Assembly: GCA_016219985.1 (NCBI GenBank)
Contig: JACRJO010000009.1
Span: 1-64,000, forward strand
DNA from: Sphingobacteriales bacterium
GTDB taxonomy: Bacteria; Bacteroidota; Bacteroidia; Chitinophagales; Chitinophagaceae
DNA: 64,000 bases
Direction: 5' to 3'
Below the pieces are notes generated by a model that saw nothing but the letters and a program-made list of their open reading frames with translations, made no database searches and was not told the DNA's origin. The position numbers and the translations under genes are program-made. Numbering within the stretch: the stretch's first letter is position 1; each line of letters begins with the position of its first letter. Below are positions 37,406-45,548 of the stretch, one piece after another.

Positions 37406-37434
37406 AAGGTCCCGTTTTAAACGGGGCCTTTTTT
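37406..37434 (+). terminator. Intrinsic terminator after the S46 peptidase gene
   Basis: AAGGTCCCGTTT / AAACGGGGCCTT, 12-bp stem with one wobble, followed by TTTTTTATC. Confidence 0.85.
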
Positions 37435-37513
37435 ATCTCGAACCCTGAATACGGTATTGAACTCGGCCATAAAAGGGTTGGATTTTTCCACCCCCTTTTA
37501 CTACATTTAGTCC

Positions 37514-38329
37514 ATGAAAATTTTTACCGCTTACCTTATACCGCTTTTTCTTCTTCCCGCTTTTTTCTCCTGCAAACAAAAATTTTACAAGGTACCATCC
37601 GGCAGCATGGCCAGTACTATACCGGTGGGCTCGCGAATAGTCATTAATGGAGCGGACAGCTATGACCGGAATGATATTGTCGCTTATACATATTTCGGCA
37701 ATGATTATTCTAAACAAATGGATGAAGACGGCCATTATCCGCAACATTGGGAGACCCGTATATCCCGGATCATTGCTGTTTCCGGTGATAGTATGCTGAT
37801 CAATGATGGCGATATTTTTATCAACGGAAAAGAAATTCAGTTACCTGAAAAAGCCAATCTCATGTACCAGATAGTATCCACCGGGATCATTGAAGATTTT
37901 TCGGGTGATAACGAGAGATATAGCCAGGCTGAAAGTCTGCCCGGCGGCGGGATCCGGTATACTGTATACCTTACCCGGAACGAAGCAATGAAGTATATCA
38001 ACCAAAAAGAGAATATTGTTTCTGTAAAAAGAATATCTGCTGACCGGAGTTTTAATGACACCTTATTTGCTACTGATTGTGCTGATACCGGGGTCAGTAC
38101 GGACTATTACGGGCCATTTTATATCCCGAAACCTGGTGATACGATTGAAGTAAAATCATGTAACCGGAAATTTTATAAAAATATCAACGGTATACAGACC
38201 GGAAAGAATATAATCCGGGAAAAGCTATGTTTCCTTGTTGGAGACAACAGGCATGGTTCTGAAGATTCCCGCTTTATTGGCCTGATTCCAGAAACAAATA
38301 TAAAGGGCAAATTGAAAGGGTTTTATTGA
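37514..38329 (+). CDS. Signal peptidase I-like (S26) lipoprotein lacking the catalytic Lys
   Basis: 271 aa. The N-terminus is a lipobox (LLPAFFSCKQK, Cys20) where signal peptidase I has its membrane anchor. Ser31 lies in VPSGSMASTI (box B) and the C-terminal box E GDNRHGSEDSRFIGLIP is intact. Box D normally reads KRVVGLPGD; here it is SRIIAVSGDS, so the general-base Lys is replaced by Ser. The insert between D and E is long (about 130 residues). It may be a non-canonical or inactive homologue; it cannot be assumed to cleave preproteins. Confidence 0.8.
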   Translation: MKIFTAYLIPLFLLPAFFSCKQKFYKVPSGSMASTIPVGSRIVINGADSYDRNDIVAYTYFGNDYSKQMDEDGHYPQHWETRISRIIAVSGDSMLINDGDIFINGKEIQLPEKANLMYQIVSTGIIEDFSGDNERYSQAESLPGGGIRYTVYLTRNEAMKYINQKENIVSVKRISADRSFNDTLFATDCADTGVSTDYYGPFYIPKPGDTIEVKSCNRKFYKNINGIQTGKNIIREKLCFLVGDNRHGSEDSRFIGLIPETNIKGKLKGFY

Positions 38330-38483
38330 ACCGCATTACCGCTTTCAGGTTATTTCCCTATAAGGATAACAAGAACAGGGTTTTTAAAAAATTGACGATG
38401 GGGTGAACTGGCCGGCAAGGGGCCCAACTCCGGGTTCCTCAATACAACTCTTCTAATTATTCAGTAACATTGCATCATCTTTT

Positions 38484-39149
38484 TTGTTTACCCGCTTTAC
38501 CATATTATCCCTGTTGATTATCCTGTCTTATTTTGCCGGGGCCCAGTTCCCCCGGTTCAGCCTGGGCACGGACCTGGGGCTGTTGCATAATTTCCAGCAG
38601 GAGCAGGGATTTTCCACTATTGGTTACCGGGTCAATGCCAATTTTCACCTGACCCGCAAGGACGGGATCACGACTGCCTTTACTTTATCCGGCATCGGCA
38701 AATACGAAAATACCCTGAGCGCCACCGCAAGAGATATTTCCACCAACCCGCAACAGCTTCACTATACCAATAAGGGCCAGATGCGTTTCCGACAGGTGAC
38801 CGCAGGCTGGAAGCATTATATCCGGGGCGCCCCGGATACCGAGAGCGGGTGGAACCTGTACGGCCATGCCGGCTTCGGCCTCCTACTGGGGCGTATCAAC
38901 AACCTGCATTCACCAACCATCGATACTGCGGACTATACCCTGCCTGTGCTCCAGGGCCAGGCCCGCTTCAAACGGCTGACCTTTGACCTGGGCCTGGGCT
39001 GGGAAAAACCGGTTGGCGGTGATTTTTATTTTTATACCGAGGCCCGTGTATTTATTCCCTCCAGTGATTATCCCAGTCCTTATATATTAGTCAATCAAAA
39101 CGCTCCCTTTGCCGGCATGCTGGGCGCGGGGCTGCGTATCCTGTTTTAA
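38484..39149 (+). CDS. Outer-membrane beta-barrel-like protein, hypothetical
   Basis: 221 aa with a TTG start at 38484 (no ATG is available before the signal peptide FTILSLLIILSYFAGAQF). The mature part alternates hydrophobic and polar residues (VNANFHLTRKDGITTAFTLS, RFKRLTFDLGLGWEKPVGG) and ends in Phe (GAGLRILF), the usual end of an outer-membrane barrel. Function unknown. Located 9 bp upstream of the epimerase gene, so probably cotranscribed. Confidence 0.65.
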   Translation: MFTRFTILSLLIILSYFAGAQFPRFSLGTDLGLLHNFQQEQGFSTIGYRVNANFHLTRKDGITTAFTLSGIGKYENTLSATARDISTNPQQLHYTNKGQMRFRQVTAGWKHYIRGAPDTESGWNLYGHAGFGLLLGRINNLHSPTIDTADYTLPVLQGQARFKRLTFDLGLGWEKPVGGDFYFYTEARVFIPSSDYPSPYILVNQNAPFAGMLGAGLRILF

Positions 39150-39158
39150 GTTACTGTT

Positions 39159-40271
39159 ATGAGCATTACTATTCAGCAAACCGAACTGTACCGGCTCTCC
39201 ATCCCGCTGACCGAGCCCTTTATCACTTCGCTGGGAAGGGATGAAAATGCGGAGAATGTGCTGGTGCGCATCCGGACCAAAGAAGGCATCACCGGGTTTG
39301 GCGAATGCAGTCCCTATATGCCTATCAACGGCGAGAGCCAGGATACCTGTATCAGTGTGGGGCAGTTGCTGGCGAAGTCCCTGGCCGGGACAAATGCATT
39401 GGATATTGAGGGGGCGGTAAAGCGGATGGACAGCATCATCTATGCCAATACCAGTATCAAGAGCGCTTTTGATATGGCCCTTTATGATATCGCGGCGCAA
39501 CAGGCCGGCATGCCCCTGTATCAATTCATCGGCGGCAGGAACGACAAGACCATCATTACCGATTATACTGTAAGCATAAACGAACCGGAGCTCATGGCGG
39601 CCCAGGCGGTAAAAATTCTTGCCCAGGGATATCCTGCGATTAAGGTAAAACTGGGCAGGGATGGGAAGAAAGATGTGTTACGCATGAAAGCCATCCGTGC
39701 GGCCGTGGGTCCCGCTATTCCCCTGCGGATAGATGCCAACCAGGGCTGGGGCGTGGAAGAAGCCATTGAAACACTCAAAGCCTTAGGTCCGCTAAATATC
39801 CAGCATTGCGAAGAGCCCATACCCCGCTGGAATTTTATGCAATTACCGCGGGTAAAAGCCGGAAGTCCCATCCCCATTATGGCCGATGAGAGCTGCGGGG
39901 ATGACCATGATGCCGAAAGGCTGATTGCCCTTGATGCCTGCGATTATTTCAATATCAAGTTGGGCAAGTCGGGCGGCATCTTCAAAGCCCTTAAGATCGT
40001 GAGAATGGCTGAGGCCGCGGGTCTGCATCTGCAGGTAGGCGCTATGATCGAATCCCGTTTAGCCATGACGGCTTTTGCGCATTTTTCGCTTTGCAGTCCC
40101 TCTATTGTGCATTTTGATTTTGATACGGCGCTGATGTTAAGGGAAGATCCTGTTACCGGGGGTATTCAGTACAAGGCAAACGGGGTGGTGGAAGTGCCGG
40201 AGGCGGTGGGGTTAGGGGCGACCGTTTCTGATGAGATGCTGGGGAGGCTTGAGAAAGTTGTTGTTAGTTAG
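39159..40271 (+). CDS. L-Ala-D/L-Glu-type dipeptide epimerase (enolase superfamily)
   Basis: 370 aa. MLE-subgroup barrel: capping domain ENVLVRIRTKEGITGFGECS, KxK motif in AIKVKLGRDG, metal ligands Asp in RIDANQGW, Glu in HCEEP and Asp in MADES, second catalytic Lys in NIKLGKSGG. HFDFDTALML carries the DxD motif that binds the dipeptide amino group, which marks dipeptide epimerases. It recycles murein peptides. Its TAG stop is the first triplet of an R4 repeat. Confidence 0.92.
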   Translation: MSITIQQTELYRLSIPLTEPFITSLGRDENAENVLVRIRTKEGITGFGECSPYMPINGESQDTCISVGQLLAKSLAGTNALDIEGAVKRMDSIIYANTSIKSAFDMALYDIAAQQAGMPLYQFIGGRNDKTIITDYTVSINEPELMAAQAVKILAQGYPAIKVKLGRDGKKDVLRMKAIRAAVGPAIPLRIDANQGWGVEEAIETLKALGPLNIQHCEEPIPRWNFMQLPRVKAGSPIPIMADESCGDDHDAERLIALDACDYFNIKLGKSGGIFKALKIVRMAEAAGLHLQVGAMIESRLAMTAFAHFSLCSPSIVHFDFDTALMLREDPVTGGIQYKANGVVEVPEAVGLGATVSDEMLGRLEKVVVS

Positions 40272-40332
40272 TCAATTTGCTGATGTGCCAGGGTCAATGA
40301 GCTGATGTGCCAATTTGCTAATGTGCCAATGG
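40269..40332 (+). repeat. R4 repeat (GATGTGCC / AATTTGCT words) starting at a stop codon
   Basis: Words AATTTGCT, GATGTGCC, GATGTGCC, AATTTGCT, AATGTGCC in tandem, 7-8-bp step. It begins with the epimerase stop TAG. An inverted copy lies at 41664-41697 on the other side of the higBA pair. The remaining spacer 40333-40741 shows no gene that I can support. Confidence 0.7.
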
Positions 40333-40741
40333 TCTCCTGATTGGACATTTCTAACTGGGCAGAACACACTGATAATTTGTGCTTTCTATTTATTCACTTA
40401 CCAGTCAGCAGATTTTTCTTAGCAGGCTCCCGATACCCAACAGCCAACGAGTTTTGTTGACAAGATGGTCAACAACAGTTTTTCAACCGGCTTCTGTTCC
40501 GAGCTGACAAATCACACAATACCAGCACAGCAGCAAGTCCTGCCCGCTAAATATAATATCTATTCCTCCAGTCCCCTCCGTGCCCCCGGGGAAAAATCCC
40601 GCCATACCCTGTTGTTTTCACCATGGCCCTGATAATACGGGCAATTAGTTTTGAATATCACAATATTAGAATTGCAGCGGTCCCTGACTGGCTGATTATT
40701 GAAACAAAGATGAATGAGGCCCCGGTTACTAAAAATTTGTG

Positions 40742-40772
40742 TTGCCCTTTAGTACAACTTTTAATACCTTTG
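40742..40772 (+). promoter_or_regulatory. Promoter TTG-N20-TACCTTTG directly before higB
   Basis: TTG at 40742-40744, 20 bp, then TACCTTTG at 40765-40772. The higB ATG (40774) begins one base after the box, so the transcript would be leaderless or would begin inside the gene. Confidence 0.55.
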
Positions 40773-40773
40773 C

Positions 40774-41157
40774 ATGAACAGCAACAGAAAATACCGGACC
40801 GTTGTTTTTTATAAAGATCATTTTCAGTGGTTCTTTGAGCAACAGCGGGAAAAGGTAAAAGCGAAAATTATCTGGACCCTGGAACTGATCGAAGAAATGC
40901 CGGTAATCCCTGAAACCTATTTAAAACATATTGAAAACTGTAAGGGCCTTTATGAGATCCGGGTACAACAGGGAAGCGATATCTTTCGCATTTTTTGTTT
41001 TTTCGATGAGGGTCAATTAATCATTCTCACAAATGGTTTTCTGAAAAAAACGCCGGGATCAGAAATAAAGAAAGCATTAAATATCAAACAAGAGTATGAA
41101 AACGAAAAAAGCTCAACTATTAACCCTGGACCAGTTCAAAGAAAAAAATTACGGTAA
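40774..41157 (+). CDS. HigB/RelE-like toxin (Gp49-type, PF05973)
   Basis: 127 aa. Family features: RKYRTVVFYKDHFQWFFEQQ, AKIIWTLELIEEMPVIPETY, KHIENCKGLYEIRVQQGSDI, FRIFCFFDEGQLIILTNGF, and the KKTPGSEIKKAL tail. These toxins are ribosome-dependent mRNA nucleases. The C-terminal 20 codons overlap the antitoxin gene by 62 bases, far more than the usual few bases, so the two frames constrain each other. The pair is enclosed by inverted R4 repeats. Confidence 0.85.
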   Translation: MNSNRKYRTVVFYKDHFQWFFEQQREKVKAKIIWTLELIEEMPVIPETYLKHIENCKGLYEIRVQQGSDIFRIFCFFDEGQLIILTNGFLKKTPGSEIKKALNIKQEYENEKSSTINPGPVQRKKLR

Positions 41158-41401
41158 GCGCGGCATGGCCAAGCGGGAGAAACTGGAGGCGGGTTATCGG
41201 GATTTCAAGGCCGGTGCTCTTTTGCAGCTGGCCAGGCTGGAAAAAGGAATGACCCAGGAAGAACTGGCGGATAAAACCGGTACCACGAAGTCCTATATAT
41301 CCAAAATCGAGAACAATATCAAAGAAGTAAGGCTGTCCACGCTGCACAAGATCGTGGAGCAGGGATTAAACGGGCGGGTGCAGTTGATCATTAAACTTTA
41401 G
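41096..41401 (+). CDS. HigA/XRE-family antitoxin
   Basis: 101 aa. XRE helix-turn-helix in LARLEKGMTQEELADKTGTT and KSYISKIENNIKEVRLSTLH. It neutralises the preceding toxin and represses the operon. Toxin-first order is that of HigBA. Overlaps the toxin gene by 62 bases. Confidence 0.88.
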   Translation: MKTKKAQLLTLDQFKEKNYGKRGMAKREKLEAGYRDFKAGALLQLARLEKGMTQEELADKTGTTKSYISKIENNIKEVRLSTLHKIVEQGLNGRVQLIIKL

Positions 41402-41697
41402 TATCCCTTGCCCCCGGGCCGCTACGCCTGCCTGATCGCTTCGCGGCGAAGCCGATACCCCTTCCCGCTCTTCCCGTCTTCCCGGCCAAAAATATTTGCC
41501 ACGCCTGCCTGCTCGCCTCGCGCCGAAGCGGGCCGTTAGGCCGGAATTGACACGAAAGAACACGAAAGGGTTTGCTTTGCAAACGCCACCTACGGCGGGG
41601 GACACATTCCCTTCCCCCTAAACCTCTCACCCCCTTTTAGCATTTTCCCGCTTTAAAGCTCCCATTGGCTAATTGACTAATTGGCACATTCTCCCTG
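41402..41697. repeat. Spacer of GC-rich palindromes ending in an inverted R4 copy
   Basis: Contains GCTTCGCGGCGAAGC (7-bp arms, 41438-41452), GTTTGCTTTGCAAAC, GACACGAAAGAACACGAAAG, and the R4 copy CATTGGCTAATTGACTAATT (41663-41682) then GGCACATTCTCCCTG. The last 19 bases AATTGGCACATTCTCCCTG (41679-41697) recur at 45280-45298 with one mismatch. No gene. Confidence 0.6.
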
Positions 41698-41705
41698 TAT
41701 CTTTG
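41698..41705 (+). promoter_or_regulatory. -7 box TATCTTTG for the hemerythrin-like gene
   Basis: Full TAnnTTTG match, 21 bases before the ATG at 41727; a TTG lies 22 bp upstream (41673-41675) inside the R4 repeat, so the repeat may supply part of the promoter. Confidence 0.5.
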
Positions 41706-41726
41706 CTCTTTCTAACAACACGCTCC

Positions 41727-42245
41727 ATGATCCCCCTCAAACGTCACTCCTCCCTCCAGCCCCTCAGCCGCGAACACCACCATGCTTTATTGCTGTGCTG
41801 GAAGTTCAGGCAGGGTTTTGCCAAAGGCGTGGAACCGGCCCGGATGAAGAAATACGCAGACTGGTTCTGGATGAATTACCTGGCGGCTCATTTTACCGCG
41901 GAAGAAAAATTCTTCTTCCCGGTATTGAAAGCGGATCATCCATCCTTGGTTAAGGCCCTGAAAGAACATAAGCTGCTGAAGAAATTATTCGAATCCGCCA
42001 CGGATACCGAATACACCCTCCGGCAGATCGCTTTCGAACTGGAACAGCATGTACGCTTCGAGGAAAGAACCCTGTTCAATGATATCGAGGAAGGGGCCAG
42101 CCCGGAACAACTGGAAGCGCTGGCAAAACTGCATACCGAAGAGAAATTCACGGAGAATGTGGAAGATATGTTCTGGGTGGAAGAAGCGAAGGACCTGAAA
42201 AAAGAAGTAAAACCGGAGAAGAGAGAACGAAGAAGGGACCGGTGA
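41727..42245 (+). CDS. Hemerythrin HHE-domain protein
   Basis: 172 aa from the ATG at 41727. HHE cation-binding four-helix bundle with His ligands in LSREHHHALLLCWK, AAHFTAEEKFFFP, KEHKLL and EQHVRFEERTLF. Such proteins bind a diiron centre and sense O2 or NO, or handle iron. The Lys/Glu/Arg-rich tail (KEVKPEKRERRRDR) is not part of the domain. It is the first gene right of the R4 boundary. Confidence 0.88.
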   Translation: MIPLKRHSSLQPLSREHHHALLLCWKFRQGFAKGVEPARMKKYADWFWMNYLAAHFTAEEKFFFPVLKADHPSLVKALKEHKLLKKLFESATDTEYTLRQIAFELEQHVRFEERTLFNDIEEGASPEQLEALAKLHTEEKFTENVEDMFWVEEAKDLKKEVKPEKRERRRDR

Positions 42246-42317
42246 GAGGAAGGCTGTTGGGTGTTAGGGCGCGGGCGATTAAGAGCAGCCATCTTCTTAG
42301 CCATAAAACTAAATAAA

Positions 42318-42926
42318 CTATAAGACAGGAAGCTTTTGGCGATGGTACCAATCCAATGCCTTCACATTACTGCCACAATTTTTCATACTACACCAGCGTC
42401 GCTTGCCATTCTTTGTACTATCATAAAAAAGCCATCCGCAGCTGGGGCACTCTTTTACCTTAAGCAATTTATCACTCAGTAAGAGCTCGTAACTATCATT
42501 CAAAATTGGCGCAATTATTCTTTTATAACTATCTTCTTCAAGCAACCAGCTTTCTGAAAAGCCTCCCGATACTTGTTTCAGTTCAATCGCCGGGAAATAA
42601 TTCTTTAATTGCACATTGTAGCTTCTTAGATACTCAGGGTGAACTTTTTTCTTTTTTGCAATAGCCTGAAATATTTTATAAAGTATTTCCCGAAATTCAA
42701 GTGCCTGTTTAAGGAAAGTAATTGCTTCTTTTGAATGCTTAACTGACTTTTCTGAAAGAATACATTCAGTCCTGGCATCAATAATCTCAAGTCTCCTTGC
42801 CCAGGCAATTAAGTCAGGCATAGTCATTAAATATTCCATCCTGACATCCTTCATACGGCTTGAAACACTATTAATAAAGTCGAGGCACAAGCGCCCCCCG
42901 TCCAAACTTATCTCAGAAATGGCCAT
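42318..42926 (-). CDS. ABATE/CGNR zinc-finger regulator
   Basis: 202 aa from the ATG at 42926 (an in-frame GTG three codons upstream is possible). N-terminal ABATE domain (GGRLCLDFINSVSSR) and a C-terminal CGNR-type zinc finger: CPSCGWLFYDSTKNGKRRWC then CGSNVKALDWYHR. The signature CGNR reads CGSN. CGNR proteins are DNA-binding regulators of neighbouring genes. It is transcribed divergently from the PD40-arginase-RidA operon and is probably its regulator. AT-rich relative to the flanks. Confidence 0.85.
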   Translation of the reverse strand: MAISEISLDGGRLCLDFINSVSSRMKDVRMEYLMTMPDLIAWARRLEIIDARTECILSEKSVKHSKEAITFLKQALEFREILYKIFQAIAKKKKVHPEYLRSYNVQLKNYFPAIELKQVSGGFSESWLLEEDSYKRIIAPILNDSYELLLSDKLLKVKECPSCGWLFYDSTKNGKRRWCSMKNCGSNVKALDWYHRQKLPVL

Positions 42927-42961
42927 TTTTACCACCTATTTTAGTTTTAACAGTAAAACCC

Positions 42962-42969
42962 TACCTTTG
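42962..42969 (+). promoter_or_regulatory. -7 box TACCTTTG for the PD40-arginase-RidA operon
   Basis: Full TAnnTTTG match in the 80-bp divergent spacer, 38 bp before the ATG at 43007. Confidence 0.5.
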
Positions 42970-43006
42970 TTGTTCAAATTGCTATTACTGGTAAAGTTAA
43001 CCGTTT

Positions 43007-43996
43007 ATGTTTAAGGTATTGCTGTTTTCATTAATAATTTGCTACTCCTTCAGTTGTGCGAATAGCGCTCTAATGCAAAAAGAATATAGCCTGGATATGA
43101 TAATTCCACCGTCTCAATCAGAATTATTTGCAAGTAATTTCATATCCACCTCAAACAACGAACTTGATGCCTGCTTTTCGCCTGATGGAAATATGTTTCT
43201 TTACACCATCGCGAATAATTCTTACTCAAACACCTTTTATACAATCTTTTTATCCAAAAAATTGAATAACAAATGGAGCAGACCTGAAATTGCTCCTTTC
43301 TCGGGGCAGTATAGTGATGCAGACCCTTTTTTTTCACCAGACGGGAAGAAGCTTTACTTTATATCCTACCGCCCTGCTGATGGCAGTGACAAGCCAAATA
43401 ATAACTCTGATATATGGTTTGTGGAAATTATTAACGACTGTTGGTCAGTTCCAAAGCATTTGGGTGAAGCGGTTAATTCCAAATCAGATGAGTATTACCC
43501 ATCGGTTTCAAAGAACGGGAACCTTTATTTCAGCTCCGAAAATGGAAAGACCGGATATGACGTTATGTTCTCCAAACATACGGATACCGGGTTTGCAAAA
43601 TCAGTTAGCATTGGAGACTCTGTAAACACGATGGCCACAGAATATGATGCTTATATATCACCAGATGAAAGTTATATAATCTTTACTTCCATTGGCCGGA
43701 AAGATGGGTTGGGTAGCGGCGATTTATATATCAGCTTCAAAGTAAATGATAAATGGACTAAAGGGGTAAATCTCGGTAAAGGAATCAATTCACCTTTTAT
43801 GGACCAATGTCCCAATGTAAGCCCTGATGGGAAATGCTTTTTCTACACAAGCTTTAGGGATAACAATTCCTTTGTATTTAGTAAAAAAATATCCACTGCC
43901 GAATATACTACCCATTTACACTCGCCTTTGAATGGGCTGGGGAATATCTTTTGGATAGACAATAAAAAAGTTTTTGAAAAAATAGATAACCAGTGA
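43007..43996 (+). CDS. PD40/WD40-like beta-propeller lipoprotein
   Basis: 329 aa. Lipoprotein signal ending IICYSFSCANS. Repeated PD40 blades: DACFSPDGNMFLYT, DPFFSPDGKKLYFIS, YPSVSKNGNLYFSS, DAYISPDESYIIFTS, CPNVSPDGKCFFYTS. This is a TolB-like propeller, probably at the outer membrane. It shares GTGA with the next gene (4-base overlap), so it is cotranslated with the arginase-like enzyme. That pairing is unusual. Confidence 0.87.
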   Translation: MFKVLLFSLIICYSFSCANSALMQKEYSLDMIIPPSQSELFASNFISTSNNELDACFSPDGNMFLYTIANNSYSNTFYTIFLSKKLNNKWSRPEIAPFSGQYSDADPFFSPDGKKLYFISYRPADGSDKPNNNSDIWFVEIINDCWSVPKHLGEAVNSKSDEYYPSVSKNGNLYFSSENGKTGYDVMFSKHTDTGFAKSVSIGDSVNTMATEYDAYISPDESYIIFTSIGRKDGLGSGDLYISFKVNDKWTKGVNLGKGINSPFMDQCPNVSPDGKCFFYTSFRDNNSFVFSKKISTAEYTTHLHSPLNGLGNIFWIDNKKVFEKIDNQ

Positions 43997-44898
43997 AATC
44001 AATTGCTATTGCAGAATTTCCATCAAACCTAGGGCTGAAAATGCCTTACCCAAATCATGAACCTGGGGTAAAAAAACTCCCAACATGGCTTAAGAAATTC
44101 AAATTTCATGAAAAATTAAACCCCTTAATTGTTAGATGTATTGAACCGCCGTCTTATTCAAACATTATTGATAATGATACAGGGGTTAGAAATTCCACTG
44201 AAATAATAGTATATGCGCAACACCAGGAAAAGCTAATCAGAAGTCTTTTAGTGGCAAACCATTTTCCCATAGTTATAGGAGGCGACTGCAGTATTTTGAT
44301 TGGCAATATGCTTGCATTAAAAAAAATGGGAACATATGGCCTGTTTTTCCTTGATGGGCATACAGATTTTATCTGGCCCGAGCTTTCTCAAACATCCGGT
44401 GCAGCAGGTATGGACCTGGCAATTGTATCAGGGCATGGGAACAATAAGCTTACTAATATTGAAAACCAAAAACCGTATGTTTACGAAGAGCATATATGGT
44501 GTGTTGGTAACAGAGAGTACGACGAAGAATATGAAAAGCCGGTAAAAAATTCTGCACTCAGTTACTATGATTTAAAAAGGCTACGAAGAGTTAGCATAAG
44601 AAAATGTGTGAATGCCTTTTTGGAGATGATTAAAAAAAAGGGGTTAGCCGGTTTCTGGGTTCATGTTGATGTGGATGTCCTGAATGACATAGTAATGCCG
44701 GCAGTTGACAGCAGAACAGAAGACGGTCTGTCTTATGCCGAGTTTTCAGAAATTCTAAGGCCATTACTACTGCATCCAAAAATTGCAGGGCTTGAAATAA
44801 CAATACTTGACCCGGAACTTGACCCCACGGGAAAGTACACCAAAAAATTTGTATCAGTTTTCACTGATTTGATAAATTCAGCCAAACATGAAAAGTAA
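43993..44898 (+). CDS. Arginase/ureohydrolase-family enzyme
   Basis: 301 aa with a GTG start overlapping the preceding stop (GTGA). Mn-binding motifs of the ureohydrolase fold: GGDCSIL, DGHTDF, HVDVDVLND and, late, GLEITILDPELDPTG. The family covers arginase, agmatinase, formiminoglutamase and guanidino-acid hydrolases. The second motif reads DGHTDF (DAHxD in classic arginase), so the substrate is open. The 11-base overlap with the RidA gene supports one operon. Confidence 0.85.
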   Translation: MKSIAIAEFPSNLGLKMPYPNHEPGVKKLPTWLKKFKFHEKLNPLIVRCIEPPSYSNIIDNDTGVRNSTEIIVYAQHQEKLIRSLLVANHFPIVIGGDCSILIGNMLALKKMGTYGLFFLDGHTDFIWPELSQTSGAAGMDLAIVSGHGNNKLTNIENQKPYVYEEHIWCVGNREYDEEYEKPVKNSALSYYDLKRLRRVSIRKCVNAFLEMIKKKGLAGFWVHVDVDVLNDIVMPAVDSRTEDGLSYAEFSEILRPLLLHPKIAGLEITILDPELDPTGKYTKKFVSVFTDLINSAKHEK

Positions 44899-45256
44899 AC
44901 CAATAAATCCCACAAAATATTCGTATTCACAGGCATTTGAAGTTAAAAAGCCTGCCAAACTTCTTTTTATAAGCGGACAAATACCTGAAAGTGCTGACGG
45001 TCATATTCCTGAGAATTTTACAGACCAATGTTTACTTGCCTGGGCAAATGTTGAAAAGCAATTAAAGGACGCTAACATGAGAATGTCTGATTTAGTTAAG
45101 ATAACAATTTATTTATCTGACAGAAAATACAGAGAAGAAAATTATGAAATAAGAAAAAGGGTGTTGACCGAGTTAAACCCTGCCATGACAATTATAATAA
45201 CCGGCATTTATGATGCTAAATGGCTGCTGGAAATTGAGGCAATTGCCGCCACTTAG
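44888..45256 (+). CDS. RidA/YjgF-family protein lacking the catalytic Arg
   Basis: 122 aa. YjgF/YER057c fold (LLFISGQIPESADGHIPENF, QCLLAWANVEKQLKDANM, LVKITIYLSDRKYREENYEI). Canonical RidA has PARSCVEV with Arg105 for enamine deamination; here the matching stretch is NPAMTIIITGIYDAKWLLEI, so Arg is replaced by Met. It may belong to a Rid subfamily without deaminase activity. It overlaps the arginase gene by 11 bases, so it may act on or protect against a product of that enzyme. Confidence 0.85.
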   Translation: MKSKPINPTKYSYSQAFEVKKPAKLLFISGQIPESADGHIPENFTDQCLLAWANVEKQLKDANMRMSDLVKITIYLSDRKYREENYEIRKRVLTELNPAMTIIITGIYDAKWLLEIEAIAAT

Positions 45257-45548
45257 TTAGGCTTTCTGGCTTCACCATAAATTGGCACATTCTACCTGAA
45301 AAAAGGTAGGCGTTCACTATTGGTATTGCCAAAGCGGGGTTGGCCATTGGAGCAATCAGCAGTGGTAACTCTGTGGCACTTCGGCCCGGGGCTCGACGAA
45401 TAAAGCCCAGCTTTAGTTTTTACTATTTAACTTTATCAAAAGCCCTGCAACAGTTCCGGGCGGACGAATATTAAATTCCCCACCATCCGCACTACCTGGC
45501 CGCCAGTGGTAATTGTAAAGCACCACACATCAAACTTTGAACAGAAGA
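45257..45548. other. Gene-free spacer with R4 end and a small hairpin
   Basis: AATTGGCACATTCTACCTG (45280-45298) matches 41679-41697 in 18 of 19 bases. It runs into a hairpin CTACCT/AGGTAG (45292-45309). The rest is mixed-composition DNA with no gene I can support. It may be the right edge of an insertion that began at 41.7 kb. Confidence 0.5.

Noticed and set aside
40623..40814. 63-codon open frame before higB
   Set aside because: Overlaps the higB promoter and start in another frame; no family or ribosome-binding signal.
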